This document shows positions 1 to 5,346 of a stretch of DNA of 5,884 bases, piece by piece. The notes beneath the pieces were generated by a model. That model had not been told where the DNA came from. It did no database searches and worked only from the letters and a program-made list of their open reading frames with translations. The stretch comes from Thermococcus sp. Its GTDB lineage: Archaea; Methanobacteriota_B; Thermococci; Thermococcales; Thermococcaceae. The stretch covers positions 1 through 5,884 of the forward strand of contig JAGHBN010000165.1 of assembly GCA_021160985.1 (NCBI GenBank), written 5' to 3'. How positions within the stretch are numbered: position 1 is the stretch's first letter; the number at the start of each line of letters is the position of its first letter. The translations under genes were made by a program, and so were the position numbers.

Positions 1-1
1 A

Positions 2-316
2 AAAGGCACAGTTTATGAGAGACTTTGGGAAAAACGTGAGTACAGACCTCCATGGTTATGGAGTGTTGTTGAGATTTTAAAATGGGCAAAAAGAGCATTT
101 CCAGAGAAAAGAATTCTCAGTGATCCGGTGGGTGCTGGTTCAAAGAGAGGCCCCCATAATTGCGGAAGGTGTGATAAGATGATTGCTGATGCAATAAGAA
201 GGTTTTCGACAACTCAAGAACTTAAATATCTCGAGAATCTTGAGCATGAATGCAGAGCTGAATGGGGCTATATAGTTCAAGAAGGAATCTTGGACTGGCA
301 ATTGCTTACCTACTAA
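2..316 (+). CDS. C-terminal part of a probable archaeosine-biosynthesis radical SAM protein (RaSEA/TIGR01210-like)
   Basis: This reading frame is open from the left edge to a TAA at 314-316, giving 104 residues that are the end of a longer protein; no start lies in the window. Visible motifs are a tryptophan-rich segment YRPPWLWSVVEIL (residues 14-26), GPHNCGRCD (50-58) with Cys54 and Cys57, the sequence IRRFSTTQ (65-72), and HECRAEW (82-88) with His82 and Cys84. From memory, a GPHNCGxCD...FSxTQ...CxxxW tail is typical of the TIGR01210 family, whose member RaSEA works with ArcS to make archaeosine at tRNA position 15. The radical SAM CxxxCxxC motif would lie off the window, so the assignment rests on the tail only. 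The gene is AT-rich and reads arginine mainly as AGA (7 of 10), unlike the kor genes downstream. It is on the same strand but is separated from korD by 219 bases containing a promoter, so it is probably transcribed separately. That it is a real gene end is likely; the family name is moderately sure. Confidence 0.55.
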   Translation, partial: KGTVYERLWEKREYRPPWLWSVVEILKWAKRAFPEKRILSDPVGAGSKRGPHNCGRCDKMIADAIRRFSTTQELKYLENLEHECRAEWGYIVQEGILDWQLLTY

Positions 317-326
317 GCTCTCACGA

Positions 327-344
327 TATTTACGTTTGTAAATA
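327..344. promoter_or_regulatory. Palindrome TATTTAC-N4-GTAAATA, possible distal operator
   Basis: A perfect 7-bp inverted repeat with the 4-base centre GTTT starts 11 bases after the stop of the upstream gene. Its core TTTAC-N4-GTAAA (329-342) recurs at 494-507 next to the korD TATA box, with centres 165 bp apart. The shared core suggests the same protein binds both sites. A small transcript hairpin at the 3' end of the upstream gene is the alternative. No regulator is identified. Confidence 0.35.
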
Positions 345-374
345 CGATTCATGGCAAAACATCTTAAAAGAGTA

Positions 375-405
375 TTCATTTGGATTGCCAAAACCGTCAA
401 ATGAA
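375..405. repeat. Inverted repeat TTCATTTG / CAAATGAA
   Basis: Two perfectly complementary 8-base arms (375-382 and 398-405) flank a 15-base loop, and a G-U pair could extend the stem inward by one. The left arm overlaps the left arm of a second perfect inverted repeat (371-379 with 436-444), so the two pairings exclude each other. No strong T tract follows directly, so it is not a typical intrinsic terminator. Chance is possible in such AT-rich DNA. Confidence 0.35.
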
Positions 406-477
406 CTCTCAAAATTCTCATTTCAATGCACAAAGATGAATACTGTTCAGTTTTAACGATATCACACTTTTGGTTTT

Positions 478-490
478 CGAAAGCTTTAAA
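478..490 (+). promoter_or_regulatory. Archaeal promoter (BRE plus TATA box) of the kor operon
   Basis: The purine-rich BRE-like sequence CGAAAG (478-483) is followed after one base by TTTAAA (485-490), a good archaeal TATA box. Transcription normally starts about 25 bases downstream of the box centre, which puts the start near 512-515 and gives a leader of about 20 bases before the korD ATG at 536. No other promoter is apparent at the gene junctions further down, so this is probably the promoter of all seven kor genes. Confidence 0.7.
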
Positions 491-492
491 TG

Positions 493-508
493 TTTTACAT
501 ACGTAAAA
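493..508. promoter_or_regulatory. Palindrome TTTTAC-ATAC-GTAAAA, candidate operator at the korD promoter
   Basis: A perfect 6-bp inverted repeat with a 4-base spacer lies directly between the TATA box (485-490) and the predicted start of transcription (about 512-515). In archaea, proteins bound here usually repress by blocking RNA polymerase recruitment. The TTTAC-N4-GTAAA core matches the palindrome at 329-342. It does not fit the Thermococcales sites I know: SurR (GTT-N3-AAC) or the glycolytic regulator TGR (TATCAC-N5-GTGATA). Confidence 0.45.
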
Positions 509-524
509 ATTTTGAGCGATTTGC

Positions 525-531
525 AGGTGAT
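525..531 (+). promoter_or_regulatory. Ribosome binding site that sets the korD start
   Basis: The sequence AGGTGAT matches the anti-Shine-Dalgarno end of archaeal 16S rRNA and ends four bases before the ATG at 536. The in-frame ATG at 530 overlaps this site and so cannot use it; the in-frame TTG at 470 lies upstream of the TATA box and would not be transcribed from this promoter. Confidence 0.7.
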
Positions 532-535
532 GATT

Positions 536-793
536 ATGGCAGATGTCGAAATTAAAAAGGAAAACTACCTTGTGATTGGGAAGACCAAAAACGTAGAAAT
601 TGACGTTGACACTTTTCTCTGCAAGGGCTGCGGAATCTGTGTCGAAATGTGCCCCAGGAAGGTCTTTGAGTGGAGCAAGGAGCTGAGTGAAAAGGGTGTC
701 CACTATCCGGTTCCGGCCCATGCGGAGAAGTGCGTTAAGTGCAAGCTCTGCGAGCTTCTCTGTCCGGACTTCGCGATATCGGTAAGGTGGTGA
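536..793 (+). CDS. korD: 2-oxoacid:ferredoxin oxidoreductase delta subunit, two [4Fe-4S] ferredoxin-like protein
   Basis: This 85-residue subunit is the electron-transfer arm of the 2-oxoacid:ferredoxin oxidoreductase complex; it relays electrons from the cluster in the beta subunit to soluble ferredoxin in the cytoplasm. Two full cluster motifs are present: CKGCGICVEMCP with Cys29, 32, 35 and 39, and CVKCKLCELLCP with Cys66, 69, 72 and 76, about 26 residues apart. Each has the C-x2-C-x2-C-x3-CP form of bacterial-type 2[4Fe-4S] ferredoxins. The length is usual for delta subunits. The ATG at 536 is chosen from its ribosome site and the promoter position. It is the first gene of the operon, and korA begins two bases after its stop. 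No second delta gene precedes the second alpha-beta-gamma set, so this one may serve both enzymes. The 5' part of the gene is AT-rich like the region before it, while the 3' part resembles the other kor genes. POR/VOR delta subunits are similar, but the neighbours favour the Kor type. Confidence 0.9.
   Translation: MADVEIKKENYLVIGKTKNVEIDVDTFLCKGCGICVEMCPRKVFEWSKELSEKGVHYPVPAHAEKCVKCKLCELLCPDFAISVRW
784..793 (+). promoter_or_regulatory. Ribosome binding site that sets the korA (set 1) start
   Basis: AAGGTGGTGA overlaps the korD stop codon and precedes the ATG at 796 with five bases between its central GG and the start codon. This supports 796 over upstream in-frame starts such as the one at 739, which lie inside korD and would add 19 residues unlike the alpha family. 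Confidence 0.65.
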
Positions 794-795
794 CT

Positions 796-1986
796 ATGAT
801 CATCCGTGGTGACGAGCCTGAACAGCTCAGGCTCCTCCGAAAGCTCTACAAACCCGGCAACTACTTCATGCAGGGCAACGAGGCCGTCGCGTACGGCGCG
901 CTCTTTGCCGGCTGCCGCTTCTACGCCGGTTATCCAATCACTCCCTCGAGCGAGATAGCAGAGACCATGGCGAGGGAGCTCCCAAAGCTCGGTGGCTACT
1001 ACCTCCAGATGGAGGACGAGATAGGGAGCATCGCCGCCATGGTGGGGGCATCCTGGACTGGGTTCAAGGTCATGACCGCAACGGCCGGGCCCGGCTTCAG
1101 CCTCATGCAGGAAAACCTAGGCTACGCTGTAATGACCGAGACTCCCTTAGTTCTCGTTGATGTGCAGAGGAGCGGGCCGAGCACAGGGCAGGCCACTAAA
1201 GGGGCCCAGGGCGACTTCTTCCAGGCCCGATGGGGAACCCATGGAGACCACCCAATTGTAGCCGTCTCACCAATCAGCGGACAGGATGCCTTCTGGGAAA
1301 CAATAAGGGCCTTCAACATCGCCGAGAAGCTGAGAACCCCTGTGGTGGTGCTTTTTGACGGAGTGCTCGCCCACACGAGGGAGCTCATCAAGATTCCCGA
1401 CGTTGATGAGGTGGAGATAACCTACCGCAAGCTCCCCCAGAACGAGGAGGAGGCTAAGCTCCCCTTTGGAGACCCGCACGGTGATGGAGTCCCGCCGATG
1501 CCCCTCTTCGGCCACGGCTACTTCACCCACGTCACGGGTTCGACCCACAAGGAGAACGGTCTGAGGGACGTCTACACGCCGGAAGTCCACGACAGGCTCG
1601 TGAGGAGGCTCCACAGGAAGATAGAGCAGAACAGGCACGTTTACGAGAAGTACGAGGAGCACTTTACGGACGATGCGGAGATACTCGTCGTCAGCTGGGG
1701 AGTGACGGCAAGGCCCGCCCTCGGAGCCGTTCTGAAGGCCAGGGAAGAGGGCATAAAAGCCGGCCTCTTCGTGCCGAAGACCGTTCACCCGTTCCCTGGA
1801 GAGAGGATGAGGGAGCTCGGAAAGAAGGCCAGAGTTATACTCGTTCCGGAGATGAACCTCGGCCAGATGATCCTCGAAGTCCAGCGCTACGTCAACGACG
1901 ACGTCATCCTCAGGGGCGTGAACAAAATCGGCGGAGTGCCCCTGACAGTTGAGGAAATTCTCCGCGAGATAAGGGGTGTTGCCTGA
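796..1986 (+). CDS. korA: 2-oxoacid:ferredoxin oxidoreductase alpha subunit, set 1 (probable KGOR alpha)
   Basis: The product (396 residues, roughly 44 kDa) is the alpha subunit of a four-subunit 2-oxoacid:ferredoxin oxidoreductase, which converts a 2-oxoacid, CoA and oxidised ferredoxin to acyl-CoA, CO2 and reduced ferredoxin. The N-terminal pyrimidine-binding domain has FMQGNEAVAYGAL (24-36) and the YPITP motif (46-50), which lies near TPP and the substrate. VQRSGPSTG follows, with Arg125 at the position I match to the arginine that contacts the 2-oxoacid carboxylate in Sulfolobus enzymes. GDPHGDGVPPMP begins at about 225, and the C-terminal domain ends with PEMNLGQ (351-357). In Sulfolobus alpha is fused to gamma; here they are separate genes. 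Compared with the second alpha gene it has about 12 extra N-terminal residues and differs after PSTG (QATKGAQGDFFQARWG against QPTLAAQGDIMQAIWG). Its stop overlaps the korB start by one base. Family membership is certain; 2-oxoglutarate as substrate is inferred from gene order. Confidence 0.92.
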   Translation: MIIRGDEPEQLRLLRKLYKPGNYFMQGNEAVAYGALFAGCRFYAGYPITPSSEIAETMARELPKLGGYYLQMEDEIGSIAAMVGASWTGFKVMTATAGPGFSLMQENLGYAVMTETPLVLVDVQRSGPSTGQATKGAQGDFFQARWGTHGDHPIVAVSPISGQDAFWETIRAFNIAEKLRTPVVVLFDGVLAHTRELIKIPDVDEVEITYRKLPQNEEEAKLPFGDPHGDGVPPMPLFGHGYFTHVTGSTHKENGLRDVYTPEVHDRLVRRLHRKIEQNRHVYEKYEEHFTDDAEILVVSWGVTARPALGAVLKAREEGIKAGLFVPKTVHPFPGERMRELGKKARVILVPEMNLGQMILEVQRYVNDDVILRGVNKIGGVPLTVEEILREIRGVA

Positions 1987-2840
1987 TGGCGAAAGAAATC
2001 TATTCCACTTACCCCATGGTTAAATATCTCCGCAAGGAGGCCCTTCCCACCGCTCTGTGCCCGGGCTGTGGCGGTGGAACCGTCCTCAACGCCTTTGCAA
2101 ATGCGGTTGATGGGCTCAAGCTCGACCCGAAGGACCTGGTAGTTGTCAGCGGAATCGGCTGTTCCGCGTGGATAGCGTCGCCCTACTTCTTGGCCGACAC
2201 GCTCCACACGACCCACGGGAGGGCGATAGCCTTCGCGACCGGCGTCAAGGTGGGCCTCCCCGACAAGAAGGTCGTTGTGATAAGCGGTGACGGAGACCTG
2301 GCAAGCATAGGCGGGAACCACCTCATCCACGCCGCTAGGAGGAACATAGACATAACCGTCATCCTCGTCAACAACTTCATCTACGGAATGACCGGCGGGC
2401 AGGTCGCCCCGACGACGCCCTTCGGCGCTAAGACCACCACAAGCCCCTACAGGAACATAGAGCACCCGCTCAACATATCCGAAACGGTAGCCGCCGCTGG
2501 AGCTAGCTACGTGGCGCGCTGGACTACCGCCCACGTCTACCAGCTCATTGAGAGCATCAAGAAGGCCATTCAGGTCAAGGGCTTCTCGCTCGTCGAGGTT
2601 GTATCCCAGTGCCCCGTCCAGTTCGGGAGGAGGAACAAAATGAAAGAGCCCGCCGAAATGCTCCGCTGGTTCTTGAAGAACAGCGTCCCGGTCAGCAAGG
2701 CAAAAAACATGTCTCCAGAGGAGCTTGAGGGCAAGTTCGTCATCGGCGAGTTCGTTAACAGGCAGAGGCCCGAGTTCACGGAGGAGCTCAACAAGCTGAT
2801 TGACGAGGTTCAGGAGCAGTTCGGCCTTAAGGAGGTGTGA
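1986..2840 (+). CDS. korB: 2-oxoacid:ferredoxin oxidoreductase beta subunit, set 1 (TPP and [4Fe-4S] subunit)
   Basis: This 284-residue subunit binds thiamine diphosphate and the cluster nearest to it, so decarboxylation and the first electron transfer happen here. CPGCGGG gives Cys25 and Cys28, GIGCS gives Cys59 and SQCPVQFG gives Cys209; these four match the cluster ligands of pyruvate:ferredoxin oxidoreductases. The Mg-TPP motif runs from GDGD (101-104) to NNFIYGMTGGQ (129-139). The HTTHGRA segment (74-80) is typical of beta subunits. The stretch after Cys59 reads SAWIASPYFLADTLH, whereas the second beta gene has SSRVPGFVNFDGLH, the form I regard as usual for KorB; this segment lies close to the active site, so the substrate may differ. 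A GGGGTG ribosome site at 1973-1978 supports the ATG at 1986, which overlaps the korA stop by one base and suggests coupled translation. The protein stops soon after the conserved core, like other short beta subunits. Confidence 0.92.
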   Translation: MAKEIYSTYPMVKYLRKEALPTALCPGCGGGTVLNAFANAVDGLKLDPKDLVVVSGIGCSAWIASPYFLADTLHTTHGRAIAFATGVKVGLPDKKVVVISGDGDLASIGGNHLIHAARRNIDITVILVNNFIYGMTGGQVAPTTPFGAKTTTSPYRNIEHPLNISETVAAAGASYVARWTTAHVYQLIESIKKAIQVKGFSLVEVVSQCPVQFGRRNKMKEPAEMLRWFLKNSVPVSKAKNMSPEELEGKFVIGEFVNRQRPEFTEELNKLIDEVQEQFGLKEV

Positions 2841-3356
2841 ATGATGCAGATTAGGCTCGCCGGAATCGGCGGTCAGGGCGTTGTGCTCGCGGGGGTAATA
2901 CTCGGCGAGGCCGCCGCGATAGAGGGGCTGAACGTCCTCCAGACGCAGGACTACAGCTCCGCCAGCAGGGGCGGCCACTCGATTGCGGACGTAATAATCT
3001 CGAAGGAGCCTATTTACGACGTCATGGTCACCAGGGCTGACGTTCTCGTTGCGCTCCACCAGCTCGGCTACGACACGGTCAAAGACGAGCTGAGGGAGGA
3101 CGGGCTGTTGATTATAGACACCGACCTTGTGAAGCCTGACAGGGAGTACGTTGGTGCCCCCTTCACCAGAATCGCAGAGGAGACCACTGGACTTGCCCTG
3201 ACGGTCAATATGGTCGCTCTCGGCTACCTTGTTGCGAAGACGGGTGTTGTGAAAAAGGAAAGCGTTGAGGAGGCCATAAGGAGGCGCGTCCCGAAGGGAA
3301 CCGAGGAGATAAACATCAAGGCTTTCATGGCAGGTTATGAGGAGGGATTGAAATGA
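2841..3356 (+). CDS. korG: 2-oxoacid:ferredoxin oxidoreductase gamma subunit, set 1
   Basis: This 171-residue protein is the gamma subunit, equivalent to the gamma domain of single-chain pyruvate:ferredoxin oxidoreductase. It opens with GIGGQGVVLAG (8-18), the glycine-rich start of the family, and ends with VPKGTEEIN, shared with the second gamma gene. The usual YGPExRGG motif is replaced by YSSASRGGHS (38-47): the SRGG core remains but the GPE triplet is lost and His46 follows. Because this loop reaches the active site in known structures, the change may alter substrate choice. GGAGGTG at 2831-2837 precedes two adjacent ATG codons; the first, at 2841, directly follows the korB stop, and the second, at 2844, is equally plausible and would remove one residue. 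The gene ends in an ATGA overlap with the next alpha gene. The symbol korC is also used for this subunit. Confidence 0.9.
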   Translation: MMQIRLAGIGGQGVVLAGVILGEAAAIEGLNVLQTQDYSSASRGGHSIADVIISKEPIYDVMVTRADVLVALHQLGYDTVKDELREDGLLIIDTDLVKPDREYVGAPFTRIAEETTGLALTVNMVALGYLVAKTGVVKKESVEEAIRRRVPKGTEEINIKAFMAGYEEGLK

Positions 3357-4501
3357 GGTACCCGTTTCCCGTTGGCAAGTCAGACTTCATTCAGGGTGAT
3401 GAGGCAATAGCAAGGGCGGCAATCCTTGCTGGCTGCCGCTTCTACGCGGGCTACCCAATAACGCCCGCTAGCGAGATATTTGAGGCTATGGCACTTTATA
3501 TGCCGCTCGTTGATGGCGTAAGCATCCAGATGGAGGACGAGATAGCGAGCATAGCCGCTATAATCGGTGCTTCCTGGGCCGGTGCAAAGGCTATGACCGC
3601 AACGAGCGGTCCCGGCTTCTCGCTCATGATGGAGAACCTTGGGTATGCGATAATGACCGAAACGCCCATAGTCGTCGTCGACGTCCAGCGCGGAGGCCCC
3701 TCAACGGGCCAGCCGACTTTGGCGGCTCAGGGCGACATAATGCAGGCCATATGGGGCACTCACGGCGACCACATGCTCATCGTCCTCAGCCCCTCGACCG
3801 TCCAAGAGGCGTTTGACTTCACCATCCGGGCCTTCAACCTCGCTGAGAAGTACAGGACGCCGGTGGTTCTCCTCACTGATGCGGAGATAGCACATATGCG
3901 CGAGCGCGTTTACATTCCCAGCCCAGAGGAGATCGAGCTCGTTGAGAGAAAGCTTCCCGCCAGCGAGGAAGAGGCCAAGCTCCCCTTTGGAGACCCGCAC
4001 GGAGACGGCGTCCCACCGATGCCAATATTCGGCAGGGGCTACCGCACCTACGTGACAGGCCTCACCCACGACGAGCGCGGAAGGCCGAGAACCGTTGATG
4101 CTGAAGTCCACGAGAAGCTCATAACGAGGATTTTCAGGAAGATACTCGACCACAAGGACGAGATAATAAGCTACGAGGAGTTCATGCTCGACGACGCCGA
4201 TGTAGCAATCGTATCCACCGGAATCGTCTCGCGCTCTGCCATAAGGGCCGTTAAGATACTCCGCGAGAGGGGCGTTAAGGCTGGCATGGTCAAGATCAAC
4301 ACCATATGGCCGTTTGACTTCGACTACATCGAGCAGCTCGCGGAGCGCGTCGGGAAGATATACGTGCCCGAAATGAACCTCGGACAGCTCTACCACCTCG
4401 TCAAGGAGGGAGCAAACGGCAAAGCCGAGGTCGAGCTCATAGCCAAGATTGGCGGTGAGGTGCACACGCCGATGGAGATAGTTGAGAGGGTGGTGGGATG
4501 A
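3353..4501 (+). CDS. korA: 2-oxoacid:ferredoxin oxidoreductase alpha subunit, set 2 (KorA paralogue)
   Basis: The 382-residue product is a second alpha subunit, clearly paralogous to the gene at 796-1986. The N-terminus is shorter and begins close to FIQGDEAIARAAI (12-24); YPITP is at 34-38 and followed by ASE instead of SSE. VQRGGPSTGQPT carries Arg113 at the predicted carboxylate-binding position, GDPHGDGVPPMP begins at about 213, and PEMNLGQ at about 339. A 26-base stretch at 3977-4002 is identical to 1456-1481 in the first copy, which fits strong protein constraint on LPFGDPHG more than recent copying, since flanking codons differ mostly at third positions. The ATG at 3353 overlaps the korG stop by four bases (ATGA) and has GGAGG at 3341-3345, seven bases ahead. 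No delta gene lies between the two sets. The substrate is not fixed by sequence: 2-oxoglutarate or another 2-oxoacid is possible. The VQRGGPSTGQPT form is closer to what I recall as usual KorA. Confidence 0.9.
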   Translation: MRYPFPVGKSDFIQGDEAIARAAILAGCRFYAGYPITPASEIFEAMALYMPLVDGVSIQMEDEIASIAAIIGASWAGAKAMTATSGPGFSLMMENLGYAIMTETPIVVVDVQRGGPSTGQPTLAAQGDIMQAIWGTHGDHMLIVLSPSTVQEAFDFTIRAFNLAEKYRTPVVLLTDAEIAHMRERVYIPSPEEIELVERKLPASEEEAKLPFGDPHGDGVPPMPIFGRGYRTYVTGLTHDERGRPRTVDAEVHEKLITRIFRKILDHKDEIISYEEFMLDDADVAIVSTGIVSRSAIRAVKILRERGVKAGMVKINTIWPFDFDYIEQLAERVGKIYVPEMNLGQLYHLVKEGANGKAEVELIAKIGGEVHTPMEIVERVVG

Positions 4502-5346
4502 TGTACATGAAGTCCGCTTACGAGATCCGTGACAAGTACCTCAGAAAGGACATGCTCCCCACGATATTCTGCCCCGGGTGCGGGATTGGCAGCGTCCTCC
4601 AGTTCACGCTCCGCGCCATAGACGACCTCGGCCTCAACCAGGACGAGATCGTGTGGGTGAGCGGAATAGGTTGCTCCTCCCGTGTGCCCGGCTTCGTGAA
4701 CTTCGACGGCCTTCACACGACCCATGGAAGGGCGCTGGCCTTTGCCACCGGCATAAAGCTCACCAACCCAGACCTTAAGATAATCGCCTTCATGGGCGAC
4801 GGCGACGCCGCGGCAATCGGAGGAAACCACTTCATCCACGCCATAAGGAGAAACCTCGACGTCACGGTGATACTCATCAACAACTTCACCTACGGAATGA
4901 CCGGCGGCCAGGTCGCACCCACCGCTCTGAAGGGCCTGCGCGGAACTACAGCGCCATACGGCCAGTTTGAGAACCCATTTGACATAGCCGGCCTGGCCGT
5001 TGCCGCCGGCGCTAACTACGTGGCCAGGTGGAGCGTCTTCAACTACCTCCAGGGCATCAACAGCATCAAGAAGGCCCTCAGCAAGGAAGGCTTTACCCTC
5101 GTCGAGTTCCTCTCGCCGTGTCCGATAAGCTTCGGAAGGAGGAACAGGATGAAGACCGCTCCGGAACTGCTCCGCTGGTATCAGAAGATAACCGTCCCGC
5201 TCGCGAAGGCCAAGAAGATGCCGCCGGAGGAGCTAGAGGGCAAGATAGTCATCGGAGAGTTTGCCGACAGGGACAGGCCGGGTCTCGTGAGGGAGTACGA
5301 GGCGTACAAGAAGCGTGCCAAGAAGATGATGGGGTGGGAAGAATGA
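4498..5346 (+). CDS. korB: 2-oxoacid:ferredoxin oxidoreductase beta subunit, set 2 (KorB paralogue)
   Basis: This second beta subunit has 282 residues. All four predicted cluster cysteines are present: Cys25 and Cys28 in CPGCGIG, Cys59 in GIGCSS, and Cys208 in LSPCPISFG. The Mg-TPP motif runs from GDGD (100-103) to NNFTYGMTGGQ (128-138). The segment GIGCSSRVPGFVNFDGLHTTHGRA is, from memory, the common KorB form, so this copy looks more like a standard 2-oxoglutarate enzyme than set 1 does. Three in-frame ATG codons compete at 4498, 4501 and 4507. The first forms an ATGA overlap with the alpha stop and has the GAGGGTGGTG ribosome site (4486-4495) at suitable distance; 4501 is nearly as good, and 4507 is further than usual. 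The C-terminal tail is Lys-rich and differs from that of set 1. It overlaps the next gene by four bases, which points to coupled translation. Confidence 0.9.
   Translation: MMYMKSAYEIRDKYLRKDMLPTIFCPGCGIGSVLQFTLRAIDDLGLNQDEIVWVSGIGCSSRVPGFVNFDGLHTTHGRALAFATGIKLTNPDLKIIAFMGDGDAAAIGGNHFIHAIRRNLDVTVILINNFTYGMTGGQVAPTALKGLRGTTAPYGQFENPFDIAGLAVAAGANYVARWSVFNYLQGINSIKKALSKEGFTLVEFLSPCPISFGRRNRMKTAPELLRWYQKITVPLAKAKKMPPEELEGKIVIGEFADRDRPGLVREYEAYKKRAKKMMGWEE

Larger units (their letters stand above)
317..477. other. AT-rich intergenic region with several inverted repeats
   Basis: No convincing gene lies here; the reading frames that cross it have no recognisable motifs and overlap the neighbouring genes. 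It holds a TTTAC-N4-GTAAA palindrome (329-342), an 8-bp inverted repeat (375-382 with 398-405), a 9-bp inverted repeat (371-379 with 436-444), the 8-base palindrome GTTTTAAC (450-457), and a T-rich run TTTTGGTTTT (468-477). The T-rich run could end transcripts of the upstream gene, since archaeal termination often occurs at T-rich stretches, but this is inference. Confidence 0.6.

Noticed and set aside
262..456. 64-codon + strand frame starting inside the upstream gene
   Set aside because: It overlaps a better supported gene end in another frame, has no clear ribosome site and no motif. A frameshift that joins it to the upstream gene was considered, but that gene already ends plausibly soon after its conserved CRAEW segment.
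450..457. GTTTTAAC resembling a SurR site
   Set aside because: The half-sites are separated by two bases instead of the three in GTT-N3-AAC, and no second element at the proper distance was seen.
460..465. TATCAC, half of the Thermococcales glycolytic regulator (TGR) site, upstream of the BRE
   Set aside because: The matching GTGATA half is absent after the five-base spacer (TGGTTT is found), so it is not a full site.
140..721. Minus-strand open frame of 193 codons across the upstream gene, intergenic region and korD
   Set aside because: It covers the korD cysteine motifs and promoter in antisense, and its translation shows no family features.
739..795. Longer N-terminus for korA set 1, starting inside korD
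   Set aside because: The extra 19 residues overlap the second cluster motif of korD and lack a ribosome site, while ATG 796 has a strong one.
1887..3059. Long minus-strand open frame of 390 codons opposite korB and korG, with similar ones at 3701-4465 and 4390-4839
   Set aside because: They mirror the codon pattern of GC-rich + strand genes, have no recognisable motifs, and lie opposite well-supported kor genes.
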